A DNA stretch of 64,000 nucleotides from the NCBI GenBank assembly GCA_023386365.1, contig JAEWJX010000109.1:47744-111743 (forward strand). Reading direction: 5' to 3'. Position numbers and translations under genes: made by a program. Below the pieces are notes generated by a model that was given only the letters and a program-made list of their open reading frames with translations, was not told where the DNA came from and ran no database searches. Source of the stretch: Actinomycetes bacterium (GTDB lineage Bacteria > Actinomycetota > Actinomycetes > Actinomycetales > Microbacteriaceae). Of this stretch, positions 44,845 through 53,788 are shown one piece after another. How positions within the stretch are numbered: position 1 is the stretch's first letter; each line of letters begins with the position of its first letter.

Positions 44845-46056
44845 TTACTTCGCTCCCTTGAAGTTCGGGTTCTCCCAGATGATGCTGCCGCCCTGTCCGA
44901 GGCCGACGCACATGGCCGTGAGGCCGTAACGCACCTCGGGGTGCTCCTCGAACTGCCGGGCGAGCTGGATCATCAGGCGCACGCCCGACGAGGCGAGCGG
45001 GTGACCGATCGCGATGGCGCCACCCCACGGGTTGACGCGCGGGTCGTCGTCGTCGATCCCGAAGTGGTCGAGGAACGACAGCACCTGCACGGCGAACGCC
45101 TCGTTGAGTTCGAACAGGCCGATGTCGGAGATCGAGAGGCCTGCCTTACGCAGTGCCTTCTCGGTCGACGGAATCGGGCCGATGCCCATGACCTCGGGCT
45201 CCACGCCAGCGAAGGCGAACGAGACCATGCGCATCTTCACGGGCAGGTTCAGTTCGCGTGCGACCTGCTCGTTGGCGATGAGCGACACCGTCGCACCGTC
45301 GGTGAGGGGGGACGCGTTGCCCGCGGTCACCCGGCCGTGCGGGCGGAAGGGGGTCTTGAGGCTGGCGAGACCCTCCATCGTGGTCTCGGGGCGAAGGCCC
45401 TCGTCCTGGGTCGCGAGACCCCATCCGGCGTCGCTCTTGATGGCGACGGGGATCAGGTCGGGCTGGATCTTGCCGGCGGCGTACGCGGCAGCGACCTTCT
45501 GCTGGCTGCGCATGCCGAACCGGTCGGAGCGCTCCTTCGTGAGCTGCGGGAAGCGGTCATGCAGACGCTCGGCGGTGTTGCCCATGTTGAGCGAGTCGGG
45601 CGAGACGAGCTTCTCGGCGAGGAATCGGGGGTTCGGGTCGGCGTTGAACCCCATCGGGTGACGACCCATGTGCTCGACTCCGCCGGCGACGCCGATGTCG
45701 TAGGCGCCGAAGGCGATCGCACCCGCGATGGTGGTGACGCTCGTCATCGCGCCCGCGCACATCCGGTCGATCGCGTACCCGGGGACCGACAGCGGCAGGC
45801 CCGCGAGGATCGCGGAGGTGCGGCCGAGGGTGAGGCCCTGGTCGCCCTGCTGCGTCGTCGCCGCGATCGCGACGTCGTCGATGCGTTCCTTCGGGAGGTT
45901 CGGGTTGCGCTCGAGCAGACCGATCATGGCCTTCACGATGAGGTCGTCGGCGCGGGTGTTCCAGTACTGGCCCTTCTCTCCGGCGCGTCCGAAGGGGGTG
46001 CGAACCCCGTCCACGAACACGACGTCCGAGCGATGAGCCGAGGGCGCTTGGGCCAC
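44845..46056 (-). CDS. fadA: Acetyl-CoA C-acyltransferase (thiolase)
   Basis: 403 residues from GTG 46056 (GGAGG 4 nt before); a longer reading from 46101 lacks a ribosome site. Catalytic residues: the nucleophile Cys in DRMCAGAMTS, the His in GGAIAIGHPLASSG, and the second Cys in AMCVGLGQGG. It carries out thiolytic cleavage of 3-ketoacyl-CoA, the last step of beta-oxidation. It is followed directly by fadB in the same operon. Confidence 0.94.
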   Translation of the reverse strand: MAQAPSAHRSDVVFVDGVRTPFGRAGEKGQYWNTRADDLIVKAMIGLLERNPNLPKERIDDVAIAATTQQGDQGLTLGRTSAILAGLPLSVPGYAIDRMCAGAMTSVTTIAGAIAFGAYDIGVAGGVEHMGRHPMGFNADPNPRFLAEKLVSPDSLNMGNTAERLHDRFPQLTKERSDRFGMRSQQKVAAAYAAGKIQPDLIPVAIKSDAGWGLATQDEGLRPETTMEGLASLKTPFRPHGRVTAGNASPLTDGATVSLIANEQVARELNLPVKMRMVSFAFAGVEPEVMGIGPIPSTEKALRKAGLSISDIGLFELNEAFAVQVLSFLDHFGIDDDDPRVNPWGGAIAIGHPLASSGVRLMIQLARQFEEHPEVRYGLTAMCVGLGQGGSIIWENPNFKGAK

Positions 46057-46166
46057 GATGCCTCCACAGTTCAGGGGATGCGGATGCGCGCGCGAGCGCA
46101 CGGATCCGGGGTCGTCTCGATCCTAGGCAGGGGTCTCGGGGTGCGCAGGAATCGTTCGACGGAAAC

Positions 46167-47396
46167 CTACGAAGCGTCGCCGGGGCCGACCGTGCCGGGT
46201 TGGCGTGCCTCGACAAACGCCGCCGCGATGATGCCCGCGAGCTGTTCGATCTGCCAGGGCCGCGCATCCAGGTCGCGCAGGGCGTCGGCGATCGATTCGG
46301 CGGTCGGTTCGCCGGGGGGAGTCCAGGAGATCCGCCGCAGCGTTTCGGGCGTGAGGACGTTCTCGAGCGGGATCGCCAGCTCTTCGGCGCGTTCGGTGAC
46401 GGCGGCGCGAGCGAGCTTCAGACGTCGGTCCGCTTCCGGGTTCTTGTCGGCCCAGAGCCGGGGCGCCGGAACGCCGTCGCCGCTTCCGCGCATCGAGGGC
46501 GGTTCCTGGTCGGCGGCGCCCGCCTCGACGGCTGCCCACCAGCGGTCGATCTCGCGCCGGCTTGCGCGGCCCGTGAACTCCTTGAGGGCTGCGAGGTCGC
46601 GCTTGGTCGGCGGCATCGCCTTCGCGACGGCGACGAGGGAGAGATCGGGGACGAGCCGGCCGGGGGCGGTGTCGAGTTCTTGGGCGAGCGTGTCGCGCGC
46701 CGTCCACAGCGCGCGTGCGACGGCCAGCTGGCGGGGGCTGCGCAGCGAGTGCATCCCCGAGAGGCGGCGCCACGGCTCCTGCCGAACCGGCGCCTGCCGC
46801 GCGAGCACGGCGGCGAACTCCTGACGGGCGATCTCGGTCTTGCCGCCCGCCTCCAGCAGTTCGGCGATGCGGTCGCGGAGGTCGGGCAACAGTTCGACGT
46901 CGAGTGCGGCGTATACCAACCACCCCTGCGGCAGGGGACGCGTCGACCAGTCGGCTGCCGAATGAGCCTTCGCGAGGTGGATTCCGAGGAGCTCCTCGGC
47001 GACCGTCGCGAGACCGACTCGAGGGAGTCCGGCGATGCGCGCGCCCAGTTCGGTGTCGAAGACGACCTCCGGGTCGAGCCCCACCTCACGCAAGCACGCG
47101 ACATCTTGGCTGGCGGCGTGCAGGATCCACTCCTCGCCGCGCATGAGCTCGGCGAGTTCGCTGAAGTCGCCGATGGCGGGCGGGTCGAACAGGAACGCCC
47201 CCGCCCCCCGCCGGAAGACCTGGATGAGGTAGGCGCGCTGCGAGTACCGGAATCCGGATGCGCGCTCCGCGTCGACCGCGAACGGACCCGTGCCGTGCGC
47301 GAGTACGTCGACCGCGGCGAGGTACTCCTCGCGGGTGTCGATCACCGTGACCTCGGCGTGATCGGCGTCGGCGGTGATCGGGGTTTCGTCAGTCAC
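46167..47396 (-). CDS. rnd: Ribonuclease D-type 3'-5' exonuclease
   Basis: 409 residues from GTG 47396. DEDD exonuclease: VDAERASGFRYS (D-x-E), WILHAASQDV (D) and VYAALDVELLPDL (Y/D motif). An HRDC domain follows (about 205-285; LSGMHSLRSPRQLAVARALW). The second helical region (about 325-395) is another HRDC-like unit. Acts on structured RNA ends such as tRNA precursors. It begins 8 nt inside DUF3000, an arrangement conserved in actinobacteria. Confidence 0.9.
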   Translation of the reverse strand: MTDETPITADADHAEVTVIDTREEYLAAVDVLAHGTGPFAVDAERASGFRYSQRAYLIQVFRRGAGAFLFDPPAIGDFSELAELMRGEEWILHAASQDVACLREVGLDPEVVFDTELGARIAGLPRVGLATVAEELLGIHLAKAHSAADWSTRPLPQGWLVYAALDVELLPDLRDRIAELLEAGGKTEIARQEFAAVLARQAPVRQEPWRRLSGMHSLRSPRQLAVARALWTARDTLAQELDTAPGRLVPDLSLVAVAKAMPPTKRDLAALKEFTGRASRREIDRWWAAVEAGAADQEPPSMRGSGDGVPAPRLWADKNPEADRRLKLARAAVTERAEELAIPLENVLTPETLRRISWTPPGEPTAESIADALRDLDARPWQIEQLAGIIAAAFVEARQPGTVGPGDAS

Positions 47397-47985
47397 GCGG
47401 GCTCCGTCGGTGCGGCAGCAGGGAGACCGCGTCGGATGTGGGGGGAAGTCCTGCCAGCATGCACAGCAGGTCGCACCATGCCTCGACCTGCTCCCCGATC
47501 GCGGAGCCGACCGGTGACCAGGAGGCGCGCAACTCCAACTGTGCAGAGTCTCCCTGGCCGGCGAGCTCGCCGAACCCGGTCGAGAGGACCTTCGTGGCGG
47601 TGCCGGATGCTGCCGAGTATTCGGCTCCGCGCGCATCGAGCGCGTCGATGAGCCACGACCACGCGACGTCGGCGATGAACGGGTCGACGCCGATCTCCGC
47701 CTCCAGCGGGGCCTGCGCGTACGCGACGACCCGGAACGGGCCGCCCCACGCATCCGGCTCCTCGGGGTCGTAGAGCAGCACGAATCGTCCGGTGCCGAGG
47801 AGGGAGTCGATGCCGTGGACGGTCGGGCGTACGTCGGCCGCGAGAGCGAGGGAGTACGGCGCGAGCCCTCCGGGAGCCTCGATCTCGATGACTTCCATCT
47901 CCGGTCGAGGCTGCGCGGCGCGAACCGACTCGATCGCCCGCCGGAACGGCGTCGGCGTCGAGACGTCGGACGAGGAGTTGGCCAC
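47389..47985 (-). CDS. DUF3000 protein
   Basis: 198 residues. Family pattern: FRRAIESVRAAQPRPEMEVIEIEAP, GRFVLLYDPEEPDAWGGPFRVVAY and WSWLIDALDARGAEYSAASGTATKVLSTGFG. No known activity; nearly always located directly upstream of the RNase D gene in actinobacteria. GTG 47985 is supported by TAGGCT 6 nt upstream. Confidence 0.88.
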   Translation of the reverse strand: MANSSSDVSTPTPFRRAIESVRAAQPRPEMEVIEIEAPGGLAPYSLALAADVRPTVHGIDSLLGTGRFVLLYDPEEPDAWGGPFRVVAYAQAPLEAEIGVDPFIADVAWSWLIDALDARGAEYSAASGTATKVLSTGFGELAGQGDSAQLELRASWSPVGSAIGEQVEAWCDLLCMLAGLPPTSDAVSLLPHRRSPRD

Positions 47986-47991
47986 GGGGAA

Positions 47992-47997
47992 AGCCTA
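47992..47997 (-). promoter_or_regulatory. -10 element (TAGGCT) of DUF3000-rnd, leaderless layout
   Basis: On the minus strand TAGGCT, then TTCCCC, then GTG 47985. Confidence 0.6.
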
Positions 47998-48053
47998 GGA
48001 TTCGGGGAGAAGGCTGCGGCGGAGCCACGCCGTCACGCGGAGCGGAGGTCGTC

Positions 48054-49238
48054 GTGCGAAGCAGGGGCGTGAGGCGTCGGAGCGCTCTCGGTCCGACTCT
48101 CTGGACGCTGGTGGGCCTCGGCGCACTCGTCGCGGGGGTCATCGCCGCGCTGAGTGCGATCGTCGCCCGAACGGTGCTCATCCCTCCGTCGCGCCGCGAG
48201 GACGACGTCCGAATCCTCGGGGTCGACACGGAACGTGGCCGCATCCGCCTGTCGGCGACAGGGGATTCGGTGCTGCCCGGCGAGTACAGCCTCTGGTTCT
48301 CGGGCGACTCGGGTCACGCCCGCGTCGGCGAGATCATCAGCACCGATGGCTCGGGCGTGACCCGTGAACTCCTCGGCGTCGACTTCGGCGACCTCGCCGG
48401 CGCGCGGCGCGGACGCTTCTCCGGCTGGTTCTGGCTGTCGCCGCGGGCGCTCGGGCTTCCCTACGAGAATGTGGCCATCCCGACTCCGCTCGGCCCGGCA
48501 CCGGCGTGGTACCTCCCGGCGAAGGACGACTCCGATCGCTGGGTGATCCAGGTGCACGGACGCGCTGTGCGGAAGGCGGAGACCCTGCGAGGGGTCGCGC
48601 CGTTCCGGGAGTCCGGGTATCACGCGCTCCTCGTGTCGTACCGCAACGACGGCGAGGCCCCCCGGAGCGCCGACTACCGCTACGCGCTCGGCGACCGTGA
48701 GTGGGTCGACGTGGACGCGGCGATGGCGTACGCGATCGCCCGCGGCGCGCGCGAGATCGTCCTGATGGGATGGTCGATGGGCGGCGCGACGGTCCTGCAG
48801 GCGCTCACCCGCTCCCCGCGGGCCGCCCTCGTGACGGGCGTTGTGCTCGATTCGCCGGTGGTCGACTGGATCGCCACGCTGGAGTTCCAGGCGAAACTGC
48901 GGCGACTGCCGTCGGCGGTGCGCTGGGGTGTCTACACCCTCATCCGCTCACGGTGGGGCCGGATCGTGACGGGCCTCGCCGAACCGCTCGACTTCGAACG
49001 TATGGACTTCGTCACCCGCGCCGCCGAGCTCGACCGACCGATCCTGCTGCTGCACAGCATCGACGACGGGTTCGTGCCGTCGACGGCATCGAGCGCCCTG
49101 GCGGCGGCGCGACCCGACCTGGTGACGTTCGAGGAGTTCACGATCGCGCGCCACACGAAGCTGTGGAACTACGACCGCACACGCTGGGAGGACGCCATCC
49201 GCAACTGGCTGGATCAGCTCAGCAGCCAGCGGGCGTAG
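48054..49238 (+). CDS. Membrane-anchored alpha/beta hydrolase
   Basis: 394 residues with one N-terminal membrane helix (about 15-38) and an exported or membrane-proximal alpha/beta hydrolase domain. The nucleophile elbow is GWSMGG; later come an Asp candidate in LLHSIDDGFVPS and a His in FTIARHTKLW. The HG motif near the oxyanion hole is QVHGRAVRK. Substrate unknown; similar proteins are annotated as lipase/peptidase-like. GGAGG lies 5 nt before GTG 48054. Its 3' end overlaps the opposing reductase gene by 25 bp. Confidence 0.85.
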   Translation: MRSRGVRRRSALGPTLWTLVGLGALVAGVIAALSAIVARTVLIPPSRREDDVRILGVDTERGRIRLSATGDSVLPGEYSLWFSGDSGHARVGEIISTDGSGVTRELLGVDFGDLAGARRGRFSGWFWLSPRALGLPYENVAIPTPLGPAPAWYLPAKDDSDRWVIQVHGRAVRKAETLRGVAPFRESGYHALLVSYRNDGEAPRSADYRYALGDREWVDVDAAMAYAIARGAREIVLMGWSMGGATVLQALTRSPRAALVTGVVLDSPVVDWIATLEFQAKLRRLPSAVRWGVYTLIRSRWGRIVTGLAEPLDFERMDFVTRAAELDRPILLLHSIDDGFVPSTASSALAAARPDLVTFEEFTIARHTKLWNYDRTRWEDAIRNWLDQLSSQRA

Positions 49239-49933
49239 ACGCCGCCGTCGTCGTCGATCAGCAGACTCCTCAGGGTGAGGGGGATCGACGGATGCGTCCC
49301 TGCACCGAGCACCGGAAGGCCGCCCCCCGTGAGGCGCGGGCTCGTGGAGAGGCAGAGCTCGCCGACTAGCCCGGCATCGATCAGGGCGGCGGCGAGGCTC
49401 GGACCGCCCTCGCAGACGATCGACGGCGCATCCGCGTCCGCGAGCGCCGCGATCGCATCCCGAAGATCGATGCGGCCGTCGTCGCCGGGGACGAGGGCGA
49501 TGAACCGATGCGCCGCCGCCAGGGTGTCCGCGGTGCGGCTGCGGGCCGACTCGGGCCCCAGGATGAGCAGCTTCTCGGGGTCGGCGACCTCGCCGACGAC
49601 CGAACCGGAGAAGTCGCCGGATGCTGTCACCGCCGCGAGCTTCGCGGTGCGGGGGATGAGGTAGCCCTCCGCGCGCAGACTTGCCGCACCGACGAGCACG
49701 ACGTCGCTTTCGGCGCGGATCGCACCCAGCACCGCGCGGTCGGCGCGGCTCGAGAGGGTCTCGGAGGTGCCGTCATCGCCCCGCGCACTTCCGTCGACGC
49801 TCGCGACCAGGTTGATCCGGATCCCGGGGTGGGAGGTGTCGCGTCGGTAGAGCGCGCGGAGGCGTTCACGGGTGTCCGGCTCACCGACCGGGATCGGCTC
49901 TCCGGGCTCCGGGTGCACCGGGCGCAGGATCAC
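49214..49933 (-). CDS. Dihydrofolate-reductase-like / RibD C-terminal-domain reductase
   Basis: 239 residues from GTG 49933. HPGIRINLVASVDGSARGDDG is the RibD/DHFR-fold start; ESDVVLVGAASLRAEGY binds NADPH; and IVCEGGPSLAAALIDAGLVGELCL is the family signature. In riboflavin biosynthesis this domain reduces the ribosyl side chain, but stand-alone copies like this one often lack that role. Last gene of the sseA-sufE-reductase operon (4-nt overlap with sufE). Confidence 0.82.
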   Translation of the reverse strand: MILRPVHPEPGEPIPVGEPDTRERLRALYRRDTSHPGIRINLVASVDGSARGDDGTSETLSSRADRAVLGAIRAESDVVLVGAASLRAEGYLIPRTAKLAAVTASGDFSGSVVGEVADPEKLLILGPESARSRTADTLAAAHRFIALVPGDDGRIDLRDAIAALADADAPSIVCEGGPSLAAALIDAGLVGELCLSTSPRLTGGGLPVLGAGTHPSIPLTLRSLLIDDDGGVYARWLLS

Positions 49934-50391
49934 GCGGTGCGTTCCCGCACCTGGCGCTGGGTGCGTCCGAGCAGCCCCGACATGCCCCGGATGCGCAGCG
50001 GGCTGACCGCTTCGGTGAGACCGATCGTGAGGGGGTAGTCGGCAGGTACGGCCAGGACCTGCTCGACCGTGAGTCCGGCGAGACCCTGCACCAGGATCGA
50101 TGCGAAGCCGCGTGTCGTCGGCGCCTCTCGGGGTGCGGTGGCGTGCAGGTGGACCACCTGGTCGTCGTCGACCTCGACGAAGATGAACACCGGCGACTGG
50201 CACTCCTCGACCCGCTCGAGCAGGTCGGGATGCTCGGCGTACCGAGCCGGAAGCTCGGGCAGTTCGTGCGAAAACTCGAGGAGGAGCTGCAACCGATCCT
50301 GCTGGCTGAGGGCCAGGAAGTCGTCGCGGATCTCCGCGAGCTTGGCGGGGAGCTCCGCGCTCATGACGTCACCGTGCGGGAGGCTGCCCAC
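49930..50391 (-). CDS. sufE: SufE family sulfur-transfer protein
   Basis: 153 residues from GTG 50391; ATG 50364 (144 aa) is an alternative that fits family length better. LPAKLAEIRDDFLALSQQDRLQLLLEFS and VEECQSPVFIFVEVDD carry the conserved Cys that accepts persulfide from SufS. The end TIGLTEAVSPLRIRGMSGLLGR is typical. It starts directly after the sseA stop, so sulfur from rhodanese or cysteine desulfurase sources may be shared (inference). Confidence 0.9.
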   Translation of the reverse strand: MGSLPHGDVMSAELPAKLAEIRDDFLALSQQDRLQLLLEFSHELPELPARYAEHPDLLERVEECQSPVFIFVEVDDDQVVHLHATAPREAPTTRGFASILVQGLAGLTVEQVLAVPADYPLTIGLTEAVSPLRIRGMSGLLGRTQRQVRERTA

Positions 50392-51291
50392 TCAGCGCGA
50401 CGGGACCGGTCCCGGCTCGGCGCCCTTGACGATCGGGACGCGCACAGCGCTGCCCCATTCGGTCCACGACCCGTCATAGTTGCGCACTCCCTCGAAGCCG
50501 AGAAGGTGGGTGAGCACGAACCAGGTGTGGCTCGAGCGCTCGCCGATCCGGCAGTAGGCGATCACGCTATCACCGTCTTTCAGGCCGGCGCCGTCCCGGT
50601 AGATGGCGTCGAGTTCGGGCTTGGTCTTGAACGATCCGTCGTCGGCGACGGCCTTCGCCCACGGCACGTTCTGGGCGCTCGGGATGTGACCGGCGCGCAG
50701 CGTCCCCTCCTCCGGGTACGCGGGTGCGGTGGTGCGGTCGCCCACGTACTCCTCGGGGGAGCGCACGTCGACGAGCGGGTTGCCGAGGTGGGCGAGCACG
50801 TCCTCCTTGAAGGCGCGCACGGCGCTGTCGTCGCGCTCGACGACCGGGTACTCAACGGCCTCGCGGGTCGGGGCGGCGGTCGTGTAGGCGCGGCCCTCTG
50901 CCTCCCACTTGGCGCGCCCGCCGTCGAGCAGTCGCACATCCTCGTGGCCGAAGAGCGTGAAGACCCAGAGTGCGTAGGCGGCCCACCAGTTGTTCTTGTC
51001 GCCGTAGATCACGACGGTGTCGTCGCGCGAGATGCCCTTGCGGCCGAGCAGTTCGGCGAATCCCGCGCCATCGAGGTAGTCCCGTAGCACCGGGTCGTTG
51101 AGGTCGGTGTGCCAGTCGATCTTGACGGCGCCTTCGATGTGCCCGGTCTCGTACAGCAGCACGTCTTCGTCGGATTCCACGACCACCAGCCCGGCGTCTC
51201 CGAGGTGCTCGGCGAGCCACTCCGTCGAGACGAGCCGCTCGGGGTGCGCGAAGTCGGCGAAGGCGGGGTTCGGGTCGGTTGCGACGGCCAT
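50392..51291 (-). CDS. sseA: Thiosulfate/3-mercaptopyruvate sulfurtransferase
   Basis: 299 residues with two rhodanese domains. The active-site Cys is in VIAYCRIGERSSHTW; the first domain is the inactive half (LLYETGHIEGAVKIDWHTDL). ATG 51291 follows AAGGAG; an earlier in-frame reading to 51381 is not supported. First gene of an operon with sufE. Confidence 0.93.
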   Translation of the reverse strand: MAVATDPNPAFADFAHPERLVSTEWLAEHLGDAGLVVVESDEDVLLYETGHIEGAVKIDWHTDLNDPVLRDYLDGAGFAELLGRKGISRDDTVVIYGDKNNWWAAYALWVFTLFGHEDVRLLDGGRAKWEAEGRAYTTAAPTREAVEYPVVERDDSAVRAFKEDVLAHLGNPLVDVRSPEEYVGDRTTAPAYPEEGTLRAGHIPSAQNVPWAKAVADDGSFKTKPELDAIYRDGAGLKDGDSVIAYCRIGERSSHTWFVLTHLLGFEGVRNYDGSWTEWGSAVRVPIVKGAEPGPVPSR

Positions 51292-51428
51292 GGCGGGGAC
51301 TCTCCTTGAGGGTAGGCTTGCTGCTCGTCCAGGGTAGGCGTCGCCCCACGGGCCCGCAGGCGTGCCGTAAGAGTTCGACACAGATCCGCGCCCCGGTCAT
51401 TCGATCGCCGACCTCCTCGAAGGGCCAC

Positions 51429-52439
51429 ATGCCCCAGCATCCCGCCGCGTCGCTTCTCGACCGCGCGACCGACATGACCGGCGCCGACATGACGTCGTCC
51501 CTCGTCCCCCCGCGGCAGTTCGACGAGGCCACCCTCGAGAGCTACCGGCCGGACCCCGACTTCCCGTCGCAGGCGGAGGCGGTGGAGAAGGTGCGCGCGT
51601 TCGCCGAAGCTCTCCGCGGTGGCGGGGGAGGCCGAGGTCTGTTCGGGCGGCGGAAGGGCCCGGATGCGAAACCCGGCCTGTATCTCGACGGCGGCTTCGG
51701 CGTCGGCAAGACCCACCTCCTCGCGGCGCTGTGGCGGCTGGCGCCCGGCAGGAAGTACTTCGGGACGTTCATCGAGTACACCGCGCTCGTGGGTGCGCTC
51801 GGCTACGCGCAGGCGGTCGAGCTGCTGAGAGGGTCGAGCTTCCTCGCGATCGACGAGTTCGAGCTCGACGACCCGGGCGACACCATGATGATGACGCGGC
51901 TGCTCGGCGAGCTCGCGTCGGGCGGGACGCGCATCGCGGCGACCTCGAACACCCCGCCGAACGCACTCGGCGAGGGGCGGTTCGCGGCTGTCGACTTCCT
52001 CCGCGAGATCCAGGCGCTCTCCGACCGGTTCGACATCCTGCGCATCGACGGCCTCGACTACCGCCGCCGTGAGGTGGAGGGGCACGCCGCCGTCGTCGCG
52101 GACGACGACCTGCCGGTGCGGCTCGCCGAGATCGGGGGCGCGACGACGCTCGATGACTTCGACGCGCTTCTGCGCCACCTCGGCAAGGTCCATCCGTCCC
52201 GCTATATCCGCATCGTCGACGGGGTCGCGGCGATCGGGTTGCGTGGCGTGCACACCCTTACCGACCAGGCCGACGCGCTCCGCTTCGTCGCGTTCGTCGA
52301 CCGCCTCTACGACGAGCAAGTGCGTGTCGTGGCGTCCGGGACGCCGCTTGACGGGGTCTTCGGTGAGGAGATGCTCGCCGGCGGTTACCGCAAGAAGTAC
52401 CTGCGCGCGATCTCTCGCCTCATCGCGTTGACGAGCTGA
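51429..52439 (+). CDS. zapE: AFG1/ZapE-type ATPase
   Basis: 336 residues. Walker A is GLYLDGGFGVGKTHLLAAL; Walker B is LLRGSSFLAIDEFELDDPGD; sensor region is TRIAATSNTPPNAL; and FDILRIDGLDYRRR then HPSRYIRIVDGV match the AFG1-like family. E. coli ZapE binds FtsZ at the septum; the actinobacterial role is not shown. It is divergent from sseA. The end overlaps nhaA by 20 bp. Confidence 0.88.
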   Translation: MPQHPAASLLDRATDMTGADMTSSLVPPRQFDEATLESYRPDPDFPSQAEAVEKVRAFAEALRGGGGGRGLFGRRKGPDAKPGLYLDGGFGVGKTHLLAALWRLAPGRKYFGTFIEYTALVGALGYAQAVELLRGSSFLAIDEFELDDPGDTMMMTRLLGELASGGTRIAATSNTPPNALGEGRFAAVDFLREIQALSDRFDILRIDGLDYRRREVEGHAAVVADDDLPVRLAEIGGATTLDDFDALLRHLGKVHPSRYIRIVDGVAAIGLRGVHTLTDQADALRFVAFVDRLYDEQVRVVASGTPLDGVFGEEMLAGGYRKKYLRAISRLIALTS

Positions 52440-53571
52440 GCCGCAGCCGCCGGGCGACGACGGCGGTCGTGGTTCCGCCCGCGACGACCGCGATGAGCGA
52501 ACCGGCGAGCACCGCCAGGGTTGCGGATGCCACGAGATCCTGATCGCCGCGGAAGGCGAGTTCCGCCATCAGAAGCGAGATGGTGAAGCCCACGCCGCCC
52601 AGGGTAGCCACCACGAGCACCTCCGGCATCCGGAGCGCCGTTGCACGTTCTGCGCGGGGAACCAGGGCGCGTGCGATCAGGGCCCCCGCGGTGATCCCGA
52701 CGAGCTTGCCGACGGGCAGGGCGATGAGCACCCCCCAGAACACGCTGCCGAGACCGCCGTCTTTCACCTGGGGGATCACCACCATCGAGGCGCTGAAGGC
52801 GAACAAGGGCAGCACCACACCGTTGACCCACGGTTCGATCGCGCGCCGTGTGACGCCGGCAGCTCTGGGTGCGAACACGAGGCCGAGCGCGACGCCTGCG
52901 ATCGTCGCGTGCACGCCCGAGAGCAGCACCAGAACCCACGCTCCGACGCCCAGCACGAGCAGCAGAGCGACGCGGATGCCGGAGGGCAGCGAGCTGCGGC
53001 CGCTCACCCACCCGAACGCGGCGATCACGGGAACCGCGATCAGCAGCGGCACCGGCTGCAGGTCGCGGGTGAAGAAGGCGGCGATGATGGCGATCGCGAT
53101 GAGGTCGTCGAGCACGGCGAGCGCGAGCAGGAACGCCCGCACGCGCCGAGGGAGGCCACGCCCGAGGAGAGCGAGCACGCCGAGTGCGAACGCGATGTCG
53201 GTGGCGGTGGGGATCGGCCACCCGGTCGCGCCCGCCGGCTCGCGCACGATCGCGAGATAAAGCAGGGCGGGCACCACCACGCCGCCCGTCGCGGCGATCG
53301 CCGGCGCGAGCGCCTTCCGCGGCGAATCGAGCTCGCCGTGGGTAAGTTCGTGCCGCAGTTCGATCGCCGCCACCAGGAAGAACACCGCGAGCAGTCCGTC
53401 GGAGATCCAGTGTCCGATGGAGAGGTCCACCACGGCGAAACCGGTGTGCGGATGCGCGTCACGCACCCCCAGGACGGCCGCCCCGATCGGCGAGTTCGCC
53501 ACGATCAGCCCGGCGACCGCGGCCACTGCGAGCAGGAGCGCCGCCACCCTCTCCGAGCGGAAAAGCTGCAT
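52420..53571 (-). CDS. nhaA: Na+/H+ antiporter NhaA
   Basis: 383 residues with about 11-12 helices. Key features: HPHTGFAVVDLSIGHWISDGLLAVFF at the start, the unwound helix IV/XI sequence TATDIAFALGVLALLG, and the paired aspartates of ion exchange in LAVLDDLIAIAIIAAFF. It exports Na+ in exchange for protons for salt and pH homeostasis. ATG 53571; a weak GAAAGAG lies upstream. Confidence 0.95.
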   Translation of the reverse strand: MQLFRSERVAALLLAVAAVAGLIVANSPIGAAVLGVRDAHPHTGFAVVDLSIGHWISDGLLAVFFLVAAIELRHELTHGELDSPRKALAPAIAATGGVVVPALLYLAIVREPAGATGWPIPTATDIAFALGVLALLGRGLPRRVRAFLLALAVLDDLIAIAIIAAFFTRDLQPVPLLIAVPVIAAFGWVSGRSSLPSGIRVALLLVLGVGAWVLVLLSGVHATIAGVALGLVFAPRAAGVTRRAIEPWVNGVVLPLFAFSASMVVIPQVKDGGLGSVFWGVLIALPVGKLVGITAGALIARALVPRAERATALRMPEVLVVATLGGVGFTISLLMAELAFRGDQDLVASATLAVLAGSLIAVVAGGTTTAVVARRLRLSSSTR

Positions 53572-53658
53572 GACGCAACTCTTTCATGCGCAGACCCGGC
53601 GATCACGCGGGAAAACAGCACCTCCGTGAAACGTGATGTTTACATACGCGCGAACGCC

Positions 53659-53696
53659 GTAACACCGGCGAAACCTGTCGAGCCGGGAACCGAAAC
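53659..53696 (+). promoter_or_regulatory. GlnR-type nitrogen-control box upstream of amt
   Basis: GTAAC-n6-GAAAC at 53659-53674 is a perfect GlnR half-box. The third 5-mer (AGCCG) is degenerate, but a perfect GAAAC follows in exact register at 53692-53696, giving three of four 5-mers. It ends 92 bp before the amt ATG and shares the identical first pair with the glnA box. Confidence 0.72.
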
Positions 53697-53788
53697 CTGC
53701 CACTCCCAAACTGGGCGCGTACCCGAGGACGACCTCACGGCCGCACACCCGCCGGGTCGTCCGATGCAACGAGAGAGGTAACAACAGA

